Notes: a model not told the origin generated them from the letters alone. Shown: positions 17,677 through 25,453, counted from the first letter of the stretch. The stretch is DNA of 64,000 nt from Methanolinea sp. (GCA_030055515.1 JASFYI010000001.1:728876-792875), one strand, 5' to 3'. Program-made: numbers and translations.

Positions 17677-18048
17677 TCACTCCCGCAGCGACCCTACCGT
17701 GAGCGCGTTCCCGCTCTTCTCCCCGCCTGCAGCAGTCCCCTTCGCTTGGCCGAGCTTCGCGATCTCGGCCTCGACCTCCGCGGCCCCCTGGGCGTAGAAA
17801 TCGGGCTCGTCAGGTGCGAGTTCCTGGAGGAGCCTCAGGAACTCGCCGGCATGGACACGCTCCTCGTCCGCGATGTCGAGGAGGACCTCGCGGGAGAGTT
17901 CGTCATCGATGGACTCCGCAAGCTGCGTGTAGAGCTGCACTGCCTCGTACTCGGCCGCGACCATCAGCCTGATTGCCCGGACGAGTTCGGACCTCGAAAG
18001 CTTCCGGTCGCTCGCCTTGACGGAAAATGCTGTCCCAAATTCTGGCAT
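17677..18048 (-). CDS. Encapsulated ferritin-like cargo (EncFtn)
   Basis: 123 residues from the ATG at 18048. Two helices carry AAEYEAVQLYTQLAES and LDIADEERVHAGEFLRLL; Glu33, Glu63 and His66 fit the ferroxidase ligands of encapsulated ferritin (E32, E62, H65 in the Rhodospirillum protein). A flexible Gly/Ala/Lys linker leads to the end NALTVGSLRE, the classical encapsulin cargo-loading peptide. It would oxidise Fe(II) inside the encapsulin shell encoded next. A start 48 bases upstream is possible but would sit close to the predicted transcription start. TATA-like AT-rich sequence lies about 60 bases upstream. Confidence 0.93.
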   Translation of the reverse strand: MPEFGTAFSVKASDRKLSRSELVRAIRLMVAAEYEAVQLYTQLAESIDDELSREVLLDIADEERVHAGEFLRLLQELAPDEPDFYAQGAAEVEAEIAKLGQAKGTAAGGEKSGNALTVGSLRE

Positions 18049-18104
18049 ACGGATCACTCTTCGCGACTTTGAGGGCAGAAACCCATAGTGTCCCAATCTT
18101 CTTC

Positions 18105-18116
18105 ATTTTATTTTAA
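18105..18116 (-). promoter_or_regulatory. Predicted TATA promoter of the encapsulin operon
   Basis: Minus strand reads TTAAAATAAAAT, an AT-rich TATA-like element in otherwise GC-rich sequence, about 60 bases before the ferritin-like gene start. This places transcription start near 18085 with a leader of roughly 37 bases. It lies in the 108-base gap after ribL, so the encapsulin pair can be transcribed separately from ribL. Confidence 0.5.
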
Positions 18117-18156
18117 CGTGCTGGAAAACGCACGGAGGGGGGACCGGGCCGGGGGG

Positions 18157-18585
18157 TCACCCTTTTTCCCCTGTCCCTTCCCGTATCGTGCGCACGATGT
18201 CCCTCGAGCTGCAGACCGGGTCGCCCCTGTACTGCCCGATCCTGACGAGGAGGGGGGAGAGCCCCCGCGCCTCGAGCTCCCGCCGGATCTTCTCCTCGTC
18301 GAAGTGCTGGTCGTACCCGAACGTGATGACGTGGGGCCGAATCTCCATGATCGGGCGGAACATGTCGTGGAGGTCGCCGAGGACCGCGTGGTCGACCACC
18401 CGCAGGGCGGCAACCATCTTGAGCCTCTGCGTCTCCGGGATGACGGGCTTTGGCTTGTGCCTCACGTTCCTGTCCCTCGCGACGATGACGTAGAGCTCGT
18501 CGCCGAGCCGCTTGGACTCTTCGAGGTAGTACAGGTGGCCGGGATGGAGGATATCGAACGTGCCGGTCGCGACGACGCGCCTCAT
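18157..18585 (-). CDS. ribL: Archaeal FAD synthetase (cytidylyltransferase family)
   Basis: 142 residues from the ATG at 18585. RRVVATGTFDILHPGHLYYL carries the HxGH nucleotidyltransferase motif (residues 14-17) and VCSSRDIVRTIRE the C-terminal ISSTxI-like motif. Sequence and size match archaeal RibL (MJ1179), which adenylates FMN to FAD and is air-sensitive; two cysteines are expected near the C-terminus, one is visible in DPVCSS. Its ATGA overlaps the stop of the JAMM gene. The encapsulin-ferritin pair lies 108 bases downstream. Confidence 0.92.
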   Translation of the reverse strand: MRRVVATGTFDILHPGHLYYLEESKRLGDELYVIVARDRNVRHKPKPVIPETQRLKMVAALRVVDHAVLGDLHDMFRPIMEIRPHVITFGYDQHFDEEKIRRELEARGLSPLLVRIGQYRGDPVCSSRDIVRTIREGTGEKG

Positions 18586-18953
18586 GGGACGACCTCCAGC
18601 CTCGAGGGTGTCCCGTCCGCGCGGTAGCACCGCCAGCTCCGCCTGTCGTAGGGGTACCCCACGATGATGTGGTACCGCCCCGCCCGCGGGAAGAACGAGA
18701 GGTCCGCGAGGGAGGGGGAGAGGACGCCGTTAGGGTGGCTGTGGACGCTCCCCGCGACGTGGGTGTCAAGCGGCATCATGTCGAGGAGGAGGGTCGCGCT
18801 CTCGTCGCCCGTCACCGTCCCGGGCAGGAGGGTGAACTCCGAGATGATCCCTCCCTCCTCGCGCAGGATCCCCGCGAATTCCTGGGGGTGGTTCTCCCTC
18901 CCGAGCTCGAGGAGGAGTGCGAGCAGCTTCCTGCGGATCCCCTGCACCTTCAT
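18582..18953 (-). CDS. JAMM/MPN-domain metalloprotease-like protein
   Basis: 123 residues from the ATG at 18953, preceded by GGAGGG. The motif HSHPNGVLSPSLADLSFF is H-x-H-x7-S-x2-D, the JAMM zinc site, with an upstream Glu in EFAGILREEGG. Archaeal JAMM proteins of this size include SAMP (ubiquitin-like) isopeptidases and other small hydrolases; substrate not shown. Overlaps ribL by 4 bases, a pairing that suggests co-expression but gives no proof of a joint function. Confidence 0.88.
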   Translation of the reverse strand: MKVQGIRRKLLALLLELGRENHPQEFAGILREEGGIISEFTLLPGTVTGDESATLLLDMMPLDTHVAGSVHSHPNGVLSPSLADLSFFPRAGRYHIIVGYPYDRRSWRCYRADGTPSRLEVVP

Positions 18954-19017
18954 GCAACCCTCCAGATGGGTGGGCCGGCCGGCCTCAAAAAACGACCGGC
19001 CCGGGACCCGCCCATGG

Positions 19018-20442
19018 TCAGAACGGCCCGTCCTGCTCATAGCTCCTGCCGAACCGGATGGCGAGCTCTGCCTTGAAGAGCTCGGCGCCGAGGTACGCGG
19101 CGTGGTCGAGGAGGGAGACGTCGCCGCGCGAGAGGATCGCGTGAAATACGTCGTTCCACCTCGTCCCGCGGTAGGCCCTCCCCTCGATGACGGCCACGAT
19201 CTCCCTCCCCTCGATCCCGATCCGGAAGTTCCCGCGCGGGTCGTACTGGATCTCTGCGGGTGCTGGCCCGGCACGTATGGTCTCCCGGTACTCGAGGGGC
19301 GGCTCCCGCCTCCTCCGCTTCTCCTTGAGGACGAGGAGGTCGATCCCGAGGTCCTTTGGGTACGGCCGGTCCCTCGCGAGCACCATCATCTCCGTCGCCC
19401 TCCGGACCTCTCCGATCGACCCCCTCGTCTTGTCGCTGTGCTCGCTCGTGAAGATGACGGCAGCCCCGACTTCCGCGGCCATCGCGGCGAGGAGCGCGTT
19501 CTGGCCGATCGAGTCCGCGTCGAGGAGTTCGACGACGTTGCCTGCCCCGAAGAAGAGGGGGACGTCGAGGTCCGCGAAACGGGAGAGGGCCCGGACAAGG
19601 CCGGAGCCGGCGGGGGGGAGGACGGGATCGGCGAGCAGGCACTCGATTCCCGCGTCCCGCGCTGCCCCGATGTTCGCGGCGAGTCCCCGTTCGCCCGGGA
19701 CCACGACTGCCGCCGCGCCCGCGTCCGCGACCTCGCCCCCGACGAGCGGGATGTTCGACTCCTGGAGGCTGAGGACGAGGTCCGCCCGCCCGAGGGCCGC
19801 GCGGATGATCCCGGGGTCCATGGAGTCCACCGAGAGCGGGCCCTCAATATCCCCAAGCTCCGAGAAGACCCTCTCCGCGTCCGACGGCGTCGCGTCGAAG
19901 GAGAAACCGAGGTCGACGATGTCTGCCCCGCGCGAGAAGTAATCCTCGACCCGTGCCCGGATATCGGGGACCCTGTGGGCGTCCATGATCTCCGCGAGGA
20001 CCTTCATCCGGGACGTGCCCCCGATCCTGACCCCCCTCACGATGAAGGAGAAGTCGGAGGCTTCCTCCGCCGCGGCGACCCTCGCTTCCGCCTCCTCCCT
20101 CCTCTTGCCCGCGAGGAACTCGTCGGCGGGAACCGTGCGGGAGAGCGCAACGTGCGGGAGGAGGGAGAGCACCTCCGCGAGGTCCGCGGCGTGGCGTGGA
20201 CCGAGGAAGACCGGGACCCCCGTCTCCTCCTCCACCCCGCGAAACGACGCGACGCACATCCCGGAGACGATCACCATGTCCGGCTCCTCCCTCGCGACGA
20301 GGTCACGCAGCTGGCCCGGCGTGAGGAACGAGGCGATCTCCCCCGTGACGACGACCCGCGCATCGATGCCGGCGTTGAGTCCCTTCGCGGCCTCCTCCAC
20401 CATCTCCCGGGTCGCCCTGCCCGTGGGCAGGAGGATTCGCAT
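19018..20442 (-). CDS. Dihydropteroate synthase-related protein
   Basis: 474 residues from the ATG at 20442, which has AAGGAG 4 bases upstream. The central TIM-barrel-like part holds RARVEDYFSRGADIVDLGFS, SVDSMDPGIIRAAL and VPLFFGAGNVVELLDADS, recalling the pterin-binding strands of dihydropteroate synthase; the whole protein matches the long archaeal DHPS-related family found in methanogens. A role in tetrahydromethanopterin synthesis is a reasonable guess, but the true methanogen pterin condensing enzyme is another family, so function is open. Divergent from the PHP gene across a 42-base gap. Confidence 0.85.
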   Translation of the reverse strand: MRILLPTGRATREMVEEAAKGLNAGIDARVVVTGEIASFLTPGQLRDLVAREEPDMVIVSGMCVASFRGVEEETGVPVFLGPRHAADLAEVLSLLPHVALSRTVPADEFLAGKRREEAEARVAAAEEASDFSFIVRGVRIGGTSRMKVLAEIMDAHRVPDIRARVEDYFSRGADIVDLGFSFDATPSDAERVFSELGDIEGPLSVDSMDPGIIRAALGRADLVLSLQESNIPLVGGEVADAGAAAVVVPGERGLAANIGAARDAGIECLLADPVLPPAGSGLVRALSRFADLDVPLFFGAGNVVELLDADSIGQNALLAAMAAEVGAAVIFTSEHSDKTRGSIGEVRRATEMMVLARDRPYPKDLGIDLLVLKEKRRRREPPLEYRETIRAGPAPAEIQYDPRGNFRIGIEGREIVAVIEGRAYRGTRWNDVFHAILSRGDVSLLDHAAYLGAELFKAELAIRFGRSYEQDGPF

Positions 20443-20484
20443 AAATCTCCTTAATATCAGGCAGGTCAAAAAGGGTACGATACA

Positions 20485-21153
20485 ATGCTCGCCTGCGACC
20501 TCCACGTCCACACCAGTCACTCGCGCGACGGCGAGAGCAGCGTGGAAGAGGTCATCAGGAGGGCGGAGGCAGCCGGGCTCGATGCGATCGCGATCACGGA
20601 CCACGACACTGTCGCCGGGGCGGTCCATGCCCTCGCCCTCCCGACGCGCATCCTCGTGATCCCCGGGACCGAGGTCTCGACGCGCGAGGGCCACCTCCTC
20701 GTCCTCGGGGTCACGGCGCCGCTCCCCCCGGGCCTCGGGATGGCGGAGACCATCTCGCTTGCAAAGGAACGGGGAGGGCTCGTCGTCCTCCCCCACCCGT
20801 TCCACCTCTGGCGCCACGGGGCGGGGAGGCGGATGGGGGCGTGGGTCCACGAGCTGGACGCAATCGAGGTCTTCAACAGCCGCTACATCGTCGGTGCCGC
20901 GAACAGGAAGGCAAGGAAGGTCGCGGCCCGGCTCGGGAAACCCAGCGTGGGGGGATCGGACGCGCACAACGCGCGGTTCGTGGGGTTCGGGAGGACGCTC
21001 GTCGAGAGCGACCGGTCCGTGGAGGCCGTGCTCGGCGCGATCCGGGCCGGGAGAACGGTCGTTACCGGGAGGATGACACCCCTGCGGACGTACACCCGCC
21101 AATCTCTCCGGAACACATGGAAGAGGATCTCGCACAGGATCATCCCGAGGTGA
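20485..21153 (+). CDS. PHP-domain metal-dependent phosphoesterase
   Basis: 222 residues. MLACDLHVHTSHSRDGESS is the first metal-binding motif (HxH), ITDHDT the second, LPHPFHLW the third and GGSDAHNARFVG the last; together these make the PHP site that binds three metals. Stand-alone proteins of this size hydrolyse nucleotide or other phosphoesters. It overlaps the TruA reading frame by up to 37 bases or, if TruA starts at GTG 21150, by 4 bases, so the genes are co-translated. Confidence 0.9.
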   Translation: MLACDLHVHTSHSRDGESSVEEVIRRAEAAGLDAIAITDHDTVAGAVHALALPTRILVIPGTEVSTREGHLLVLGVTAPLPPGLGMAETISLAKERGGLVVLPHPFHLWRHGAGRRMGAWVHELDAIEVFNSRYIVGAANRKARKVAARLGKPSVGGSDAHNARFVGFGRTLVESDRSVEAVLGAIRAGRTVVTGRMTPLRTYTRQSLRNTWKRISHRIIPR

Positions 21154-21983
21154 CGAGGCTCGCGTTCCGCTGCGGGTACCTCGGGGACAGGTTCGCAGGG
21201 TCGCAGGTGCAGCCCGACGCGCGGACGGTCGAGGGGGAGTTCATCGCGGCGTGCCTCCGCCTCTCCCTCTTTTCCGACCCGCGGACTGCCCGGTTCCAGG
21301 CAGCGGGGCGGACGGACAGGGGGGTCCACGCGCGGTGCCAGGTCTTCGCCCTCTCGACGCCGTTGCCGGGGAGGGCCACTTCCCTCATCCGGTACCACCT
21401 CCCCCGCGACCTATGGGTCACGGGGTACGCGCAGGTCGACCCGGGATTCCACCCCCGGCACAGGGCGCTCCACAGGACCTACAGGTACTTCTTCGGGGAG
21501 GAGGACCTGGACACCTGCGCGATGGACCTGGCCGCGCGTTCCTTCGAGGGGACCCACGACTTCACCCTCTTCTCGCGTCCTGACGGGAGGGATCCCATCC
21601 GGAGGGTCCTCTCGGCCCGGGTCTTCGAGGAATCGGGGGCCGCCGTCCTCGAGGTCCGGGCGGAGAGCTTCCTCTGGCACATGGTGCGGTACATGGCCTC
21701 CGCACTGCGCCTCGTCGGCGCGGGCGAGGCGGGAACGGATCTCGTCGCGTCGCGCCTCCGTGGGGATCCATCCGCGCGGCTGTCCCCCGCGCCCCCGGAG
21801 GGCCTCGTCCTCTGGGACGTGGAGTACGGGTTCCCCTTCCTCCCCCTCGGACCCGGAAAGAAGGCCCTCTCCCTGCTCCGGGAAGAGTACTCCTCCGCGA
21901 GGGTCCGGGCGCGCGTCACCGCGAGCCTCCTCGCGGACGCGGGGGTTCCACGCGGGGAGGCGCCCCGGGGGGAACTGCCATGA
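21117..21983 (+). CDS. truA: tRNA pseudouridine(38-40) synthase
   Basis: 288 residues from ATG 21117; a GTG at 21150 in the same frame overlaps the preceding TGA (GTGA) and gives VTRLAFRCGYLG, an equally likely start. The catalytic Asp is in AAGRTDRGVHARCQV; DPGFHPRHRALHRTYRYFFG and SFLWHMVRYM are TruA hallmarks. Converts uridines in the anticodon arm of tRNAs to pseudouridine. Couples by ATGA to the following Cys-cluster protein. Confidence 0.93.
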   Translation: MEEDLAQDHPEVTRLAFRCGYLGDRFAGSQVQPDARTVEGEFIAACLRLSLFSDPRTARFQAAGRTDRGVHARCQVFALSTPLPGRATSLIRYHLPRDLWVTGYAQVDPGFHPRHRALHRTYRYFFGEEDLDTCAMDLAARSFEGTHDFTLFSRPDGRDPIRRVLSARVFEESGAAVLEVRAESFLWHMVRYMASALRLVGAGEAGTDLVASRLRGDPSARLSPAPPEGLVLWDVEYGFPFLPLGPGKKALSLLREEYSSARVRARVTASLLADAGVPRGEAPRGELP

Positions 21984-22468
21984 CCGCATTTCCCTGCACG
22001 CGCTGCGGGAAGTGCTGCGTCAGCCTCGGCCGCCACATCGAGGTCGTGCGGAGCACGTCCCCGCGCTCCTGCGTCGCCCGCGTGAAGGTCACGGGGGAGA
22101 TCCTCCATGTCCAGGTCATCCCCTCCCTCGTCCCCCTCTTCTCCCGGCGGGAACCACCCTCGTGGGAGGAGGGGTGGTGCCCCTTCCTCCGGAGGGAGGA
22201 TGACCGTTTCACGTGCACGATCTACCCGTTCCGCCCGAGGATCTGCAGGGAATTCAAATGCGTGACGATGCGGATCCTCGGTCCCGCGGGCCGTGAAGCC
22301 GGGCGGGTGAAGGGGAAGGCATCGCTCGTCTCCGACGACCCGGTCCTCCAGTCCCTCTGGAGCGCGGAGATCGCGCCGCTCTCCAACCTCCCGGAGAGGG
22401 AATTTGCCGCGCGCTGCCGCGGCATCCTCGAGCCGCGCGGGTACACCCTCGAGCTATTCGAGGGCTGA
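21980..22468 (+). CDS. YkgJ/CxxCxxCC cysteine-cluster protein
   Basis: 162 residues. FPCTRCGKCCVSLGRH near the N-terminus is the CxxCxxCC signature, followed by GWCPFL, FTCTIYPFRPRICREFKC, the second cysteine group of the YkgJ (PF03692) family, thought to bind zinc or an Fe-S cluster. Function unknown. It overlaps truA by ATGA. It is the last gene before a region with several regulatory palindromes. Confidence 0.88.
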   Translation: MTAFPCTRCGKCCVSLGRHIEVVRSTSPRSCVARVKVTGEILHVQVIPSLVPLFSRREPPSWEEGWCPFLRREDDRFTCTIYPFRPRICREFKCVTMRILGPAGREAGRVKGKASLVSDDPVLQSLWSAEIAPLSNLPEREFAARCRGILEPRGYTLELFEG

Positions 22469-22505
22469 AGGGCGGTTCGGGGATCGCGAGATTTATGTAT
22501 TTTTG

Positions 22506-22515
22506 CTCATATGAG
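22506..22515. promoter_or_regulatory. Palindrome CTCATATGAG, predicted operator
   Basis: A perfect 10-base palindrome, followed by AAATAATA, just after the AT-rich TTTATGTATTTTTG. It lies about 37 bases before the DUF5320-like start. A near-copy, CTCTTATGAG followed by ACATAATA, lies at 23644 before atwA, and a half-site CTCATAT at 23179 before the DUF134 gene. The DUF134 protein is the obvious candidate binder; that is inference. Confidence 0.55.
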
Positions 22516-22551
22516 AAATAATAGTGCAGGTGCACAGGAGGCACGCGAGAT

Positions 22552-22836
22552 ATGCCAGGCCTTGACGGAACGGGTCCCCTCGGACGGGGACCGGGGACAG
22601 GGTAGGGGAGGGGGCGCTGCTGGCCGCCTGCCGGCAGGCCGCCCGCGTGGGCACCCATTCCCTTGCAGCAGCAGGAGCAGGCGGCATCTCCGCAAGAGAG
22701 GCCCACGCAGGAATCGGCCCCCGCGGGCCCCGCGGGGTACCCCGCACAGGGGCGTCCTCCCCTCACCTACGGGCGCGGCCGCGGGGGCCTCCCGCGGGGC
22801 TGCGGGAGGGGGAGGTGCGGCGGGTTCCCGTGGTGA
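22552..22836 (+). pseudogene. DUF5320-like small Gly-rich protein interrupted by an in-frame TAG
   Basis: ATG 22552 begins MPGLDGTGPLGRGPGTG, the conserved start of small DUF5320 proteins, then meets TAG at 22603-22605. The same frame continues without another stop to TGA 22834: GRGRCWPPAGRPPAW, a Gln-rich middle (QQQEQAA), then YGRGRGGLPRGCGRG and CGGFPW, fully in the style of the family. Total would be 94 codons including the TAG. GGAGG lies 10 bases upstream of the ATG. Family members often have Trp or Arg at this position, so TGG to TAG is a one-base change. Either a recent nonsense mutation, a sequencing error, or recoding; no in-frame restart exists soon after the TAG. Confidence 0.7.
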
Positions 22837-22887
22837 AGGGGACTGCCCGCACCGGTCCACCCAGGGACGAGCAGAGCAGGTGACGTG

Positions 22888-23106
22888 ATGGGAGACGATT
22901 CCCGGCGGAGAGACGGTGCTCCCCCGCCCATTCCCCCGTCCACGCGAGAGAAAGACCGGCGGCCCCGGTCGGTCCCCCTCCAGGTCGCCCTCCGGGTCGC
23001 GCGGGAGAGGCAGCGGTCGCGGTCGTCCCGCCGGAAGATATTCGGGGAAGACCCCGAGAGGTACCTCGACACCGTCCGGATGATGAGGGACGTGGAGGGG
23101 TCGTGA
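22888..23106 (+). CDS. Small basic protein of unknown function
   Basis: 72 residues from ATG 22888 (preceded by an in-frame GTG). The N-terminal half is rich in Arg, Pro and Ser and probably disordered; the C-terminal end KIFGEDPERYLDTVRMMRDV is a plausible amphipathic helix and is the only part that looks conserved-protein-like. No family recognised. It sits between the DUF5320-like gene and the DUF134 regulator on the same strand. GAGCAGGTGAC upstream can serve as ribosome binding site. Confidence 0.4.
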   Translation: MGDDSRRRDGAPPPIPPSTREKDRRPRSVPLQVALRVARERQRSRSSRRKIFGEDPERYLDTVRMMRDVEGS

Positions 23107-23178
23107 GGGATCCCACTCGGGGGCGTCGAATTCCCCCCGATGTGGGCGACCGGCACTGCCCGGCCCCTCCCGATTAAC

Positions 23179-23185
23179 CTCATAT
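23179..23185. promoter_or_regulatory. Half-site CTCATAT upstream of the DUF134 gene
   Basis: CTCATAT follows the TATA-like GATTAAC and lies 31 bases before the ATG of the DUF134 regulator. It matches seven bases of the CTCATATGAG palindrome at 22506, which would fit autoregulation; as a 7-base match alone it is weak. Confidence 0.3.
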
Positions 23186-23215
23186 CCCCGGAGACCAAAG
23201 AAGAACCACGGGACC

Positions 23216-23590
23216 ATGTCGACCGATGCCATCCCGGGCGGCCCGGCGCGCCGGCGGGGGAGACCGAGGATGCCGCGTGCAATCGGGGAGATGAGCGCGT
23301 CCCGGTGCTTCGCGCCGGAGTGCGCGCCGGAAGGGGAGGACGTCGCCATCACGCTCCTCCCCGAGGAGGTGGAACTCTTGAGGCTCATCGACCTCGAGGG
23401 CCTCGAGCAGGAGGAGGCCGCATCCCTCCTCGGTGTCTCCCGGCGGACGGTGTGGAGGGACCTCCACGCCGCGAGGAGGAAGGTCGCCGAGGCGCTCACG
23501 ACCGGGAAACGCCTCCGGCTGGCAAGGTGCCCCCGCATGGAGCAGGGGGCCTGCCCGCGGCGGTGCTGCCGCGGCCAAAACGAGTTCTGA
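23216..23590 (+). CDS. DUF134 family predicted DNA-binding regulator
   Basis: 124 residues. RRGRPRMPRAIGEMSAS is the basic N-terminal tag of the DUF134 family; LLPEEVELLRLIDLEGLEQ with EEAASLLGVSRRTVWRDLH is a sigma-factor-like helix-turn-helix, followed by ARRKVAEALTTGKRLRL. The C-terminus adds CPRMEQGACPRRCC, four or five cysteines that could sense redox state or bind metal. In archaea this family neighbours DUF5320 and NifX/NifB-type genes, in line with the DUF5320-like gene here. Likely controls the palindromes around it. Confidence 0.85.
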   Translation: MSTDAIPGGPARRRGRPRMPRAIGEMSASRCFAPECAPEGEDVAITLLPEEVELLRLIDLEGLEQEEAASLLGVSRRTVWRDLHAARRKVAEALTTGKRLRLARCPRMEQGACPRRCCRGQNEF

Positions 23591-23643
23591 CCCGCGCTCC
23601 CGTGGGCATGCCGGGCGCGATGCAACAGGTTTATCTTATTCTA

Positions 23644-23653
23644 CTCTTATGAG
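23644..23653. promoter_or_regulatory. Imperfect palindrome CTCTTATGAG upstream of atwA
   Basis: One-mismatch copy of CTCATATGAG, again followed by a similar tail (ACATAATA versus AAATAATA) and preceded by AT-rich TTTATCTTATTCTA. It lies about 70 bases upstream of atwA. It suggests that atwA or a short leader is in the same regulon as the DUF5320-like gene. Confidence 0.5.
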
Positions 23654-23702
23654 ACATAATATGGACCCGCGGGGTGCTGCCGGGGGACCAGGGGGAGAAT
23701 GA
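23649..23702 (+). other. 17-codon ORF leading into atwA
   Basis: ATG 23649 reads MRHNMDPRGAAGGPGGE and stops at a TGA that overlaps an ATG at 23699 in the atwA frame (ATGA). It begins inside the palindrome. Could be a leader peptide coupled to atwA or a remnant of a Gly-rich gene like the one at 22552; no evidence of translation. Confidence 0.25.
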
Positions 23703-23719
23703 CTGCCTGTGGGGATACC

Positions 23720-25345
23720 ATGAGACACCCTTTCGTTTCTGTCCGAAACCTCTCAATGGAATACTCGGGGAAGAAGATCCTCGACGACGTCTCCTTCGAG
23801 ATCTACGAGGGCGAGACCATCGGGATCATCGGGCGCAGCGGCGCGGGCAAGAGCGTGCTCATCCACCTCCTGCGGGGCGTGGAGGACCCCCCCACCGGGG
23901 GATCGATAATATACCACGTGAGCGAGTGCCCCGGCTGCACCTACATCGGAAAAAAGAGCGATGCCGGCACCGCATGCCCCCGGTGCGGCAGCATCCTCGA
24001 GGGTGCCGACGTCGACTTCTGGAACCCGGATAACGAGGCGAAGAAGAGCCTCATCATGCGCCGCACCGCCATCATGTTCCAGAGGACGTTTGCCCTGTAC
24101 GGGGACGACCGGGTCATCGAGAACGTCCTGCGTGCCCTCGACGACGTCGGGTACGGCGATGGCGCGATCTCCCGGGCCGCGGACCTCCTCGACAGGGTCC
24201 GCCTCTCCCACCGGATGATGCACATCGCGCGCGACCTCTCGGGCGGCGAGAAGCAGAGGGTCGTCCTCGCCCGGCAACTCGCGCGCGAACCGCTCCTCCT
24301 CTTCGCCGACGAGCCGACGGGCACGCTCGACCCCCAGACCGCGGACATCGTCCACGGGATGCTCCGCTCCGCGTCGCAAGAGACGGGGATGGGCATGGTG
24401 ATCACTTCCCACTTCCCCGGCGTCATCGAGGACACCGCCTCGCGCGCGATCCTCCTCTCCGAAGGAAGGGTAGAGGAGATCGGCTCGCCGCAGGATGTCA
24501 TCGGGAGGTTCCTGCAGGATTCGGAGGGGGACGAGGCAGAACCTCCCGCCGCGTTCGGGGAGGAGGTGCTCGTCGCGCGGGACATCGCCAAGCGGTACAT
24601 GTCCGCAGACAGGGGGCTCATCCGGGCCGTGAACGGTGTCTCCTTCAGCGTGAAACAGGGGGAGATATTCGGGATCGTGGGGAAGAGCGGGGCGGGCAAG
24701 ACGACGCTCTCCCGCATCATCGCCGGGCTCGTCGAGCCGACAGAGGGCGAGATGAACTTCCGCGTCGGGGACGAGTGGATCGACATGACGAGGCCGGGGA
24801 TCGAGAACCGCGGGAGGGCGAGGGGATACATCGGGTTCCTCCACCAGGAGTACGACCTCTACCCCCACAGGACAGTCCTCGACAACCTCACCGACGCGAT
24901 AGGGCTTGAATTCCCCAAGGAGCTCTCGGTCCGGAAGGCGAAGCTGACCCTCGCGATGGCCGGTTTCTCCGAGGAGAGGGGGGAGGAGATCCTCTCGCGA
25001 TACCCCGACCAGCTCTCGGCGGGGGAGAAACACAGGGTGGCCCTCGCCCAGGTCCTCATCCGCGAGCCGCGGATGGTGATCCTCGACGAGCCGACGGGGA
25101 CGATGGACCCGCTCACGAAGAGGGACGTCGCGCACTCCATCCTCCACGCCCGCAAGGAGATGGACCAGACCTTCATCGTGGTCTCCCACGACATGAACTT
25201 CGTGAGGGAGATCTGCGACAGGGTCGCGTGGATGAGAGGGGGCAAGATCGTCGCCGTGGGGACCGTCCCGGAAGTTTTCGGGATGATGCCCCCAGAGGAG
25301 CGGGGCACCGCCGGGCACGCGGTTGCCCCAAAGCAGGCGGCCTAG
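23720..25345 (+). CDS. atwA: Methyl-coenzyme M reductase activation component A2
   Basis: 541 residues from ATG 23720 (MRHPFVSVRNLSMEYSG); an ATG at 23699 would add seven. Two ABC ATPase domains in one chain: Walker A GRSGAGKSV and GKSGAGKTT, signatures LSGGEKQRVV and LSAGEKHRVA, Walker B LLFADEPTGTLD and VILDEPTGTMD. The first domain carries an insert with CPGC and CPRC, likely a metal knuckle. This architecture is the AtwA family, the ATP-dependent part of the machinery that reductively activates methyl-coenzyme M reductase. No permease. It marks the organism as a methanogen or close relative. Confidence 0.93.
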   Translation: MRHPFVSVRNLSMEYSGKKILDDVSFEIYEGETIGIIGRSGAGKSVLIHLLRGVEDPPTGGSIIYHVSECPGCTYIGKKSDAGTACPRCGSILEGADVDFWNPDNEAKKSLIMRRTAIMFQRTFALYGDDRVIENVLRALDDVGYGDGAISRAADLLDRVRLSHRMMHIARDLSGGEKQRVVLARQLAREPLLLFADEPTGTLDPQTADIVHGMLRSASQETGMGMVITSHFPGVIEDTASRAILLSEGRVEEIGSPQDVIGRFLQDSEGDEAEPPAAFGEEVLVARDIAKRYMSADRGLIRAVNGVSFSVKQGEIFGIVGKSGAGKTTLSRIIAGLVEPTEGEMNFRVGDEWIDMTRPGIENRGRARGYIGFLHQEYDLYPHRTVLDNLTDAIGLEFPKELSVRKAKLTLAMAGFSEERGEEILSRYPDQLSAGEKHRVALAQVLIREPRMVILDEPTGTMDPLTKRDVAHSILHARKEMDQTFIVVSHDMNFVREICDRVAWMRGGKIVAVGTVPEVFGMMPPEERGTAGHAVAPKQAA

Positions 25346-25442
25346 GGACGCGGGATAAGTCCCGCGGGGTTACGCACTTTCTCCCCATTCCCGTGTCATT
25401 TCCGGGATAGAGCCCTTTTCCTGCCGCGGATTCGTGAAAATA

Positions 25443-25453
25443 CCCTTATTATC
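25443..25453 (+). promoter_or_regulatory. TATA-like element of the por operon
   Basis: ACCCTTATTAT lies about 36 bases before the porB ATG in otherwise GC-rich sequence, at a distance that puts transcription start near 25473. Confidence 0.4.

Noticed and set aside
22254..22766. Minus-strand frame with a Cys-rich stretch (SCGDAACSCCCKGM)
   Set aside because: It is the antisense of the Gln/Pro-rich DUF5320-like gene (CAG and GCA repeats read as Cys) and of the YkgJ gene.
22511..22888. 125-codon frame starting MRNNSAGAQEAREI
   Set aside because: Its Arg/Pro/Gly-rich translation is out of frame with the DUF5320-like reading, which matches a known family and has a better ribosome site.
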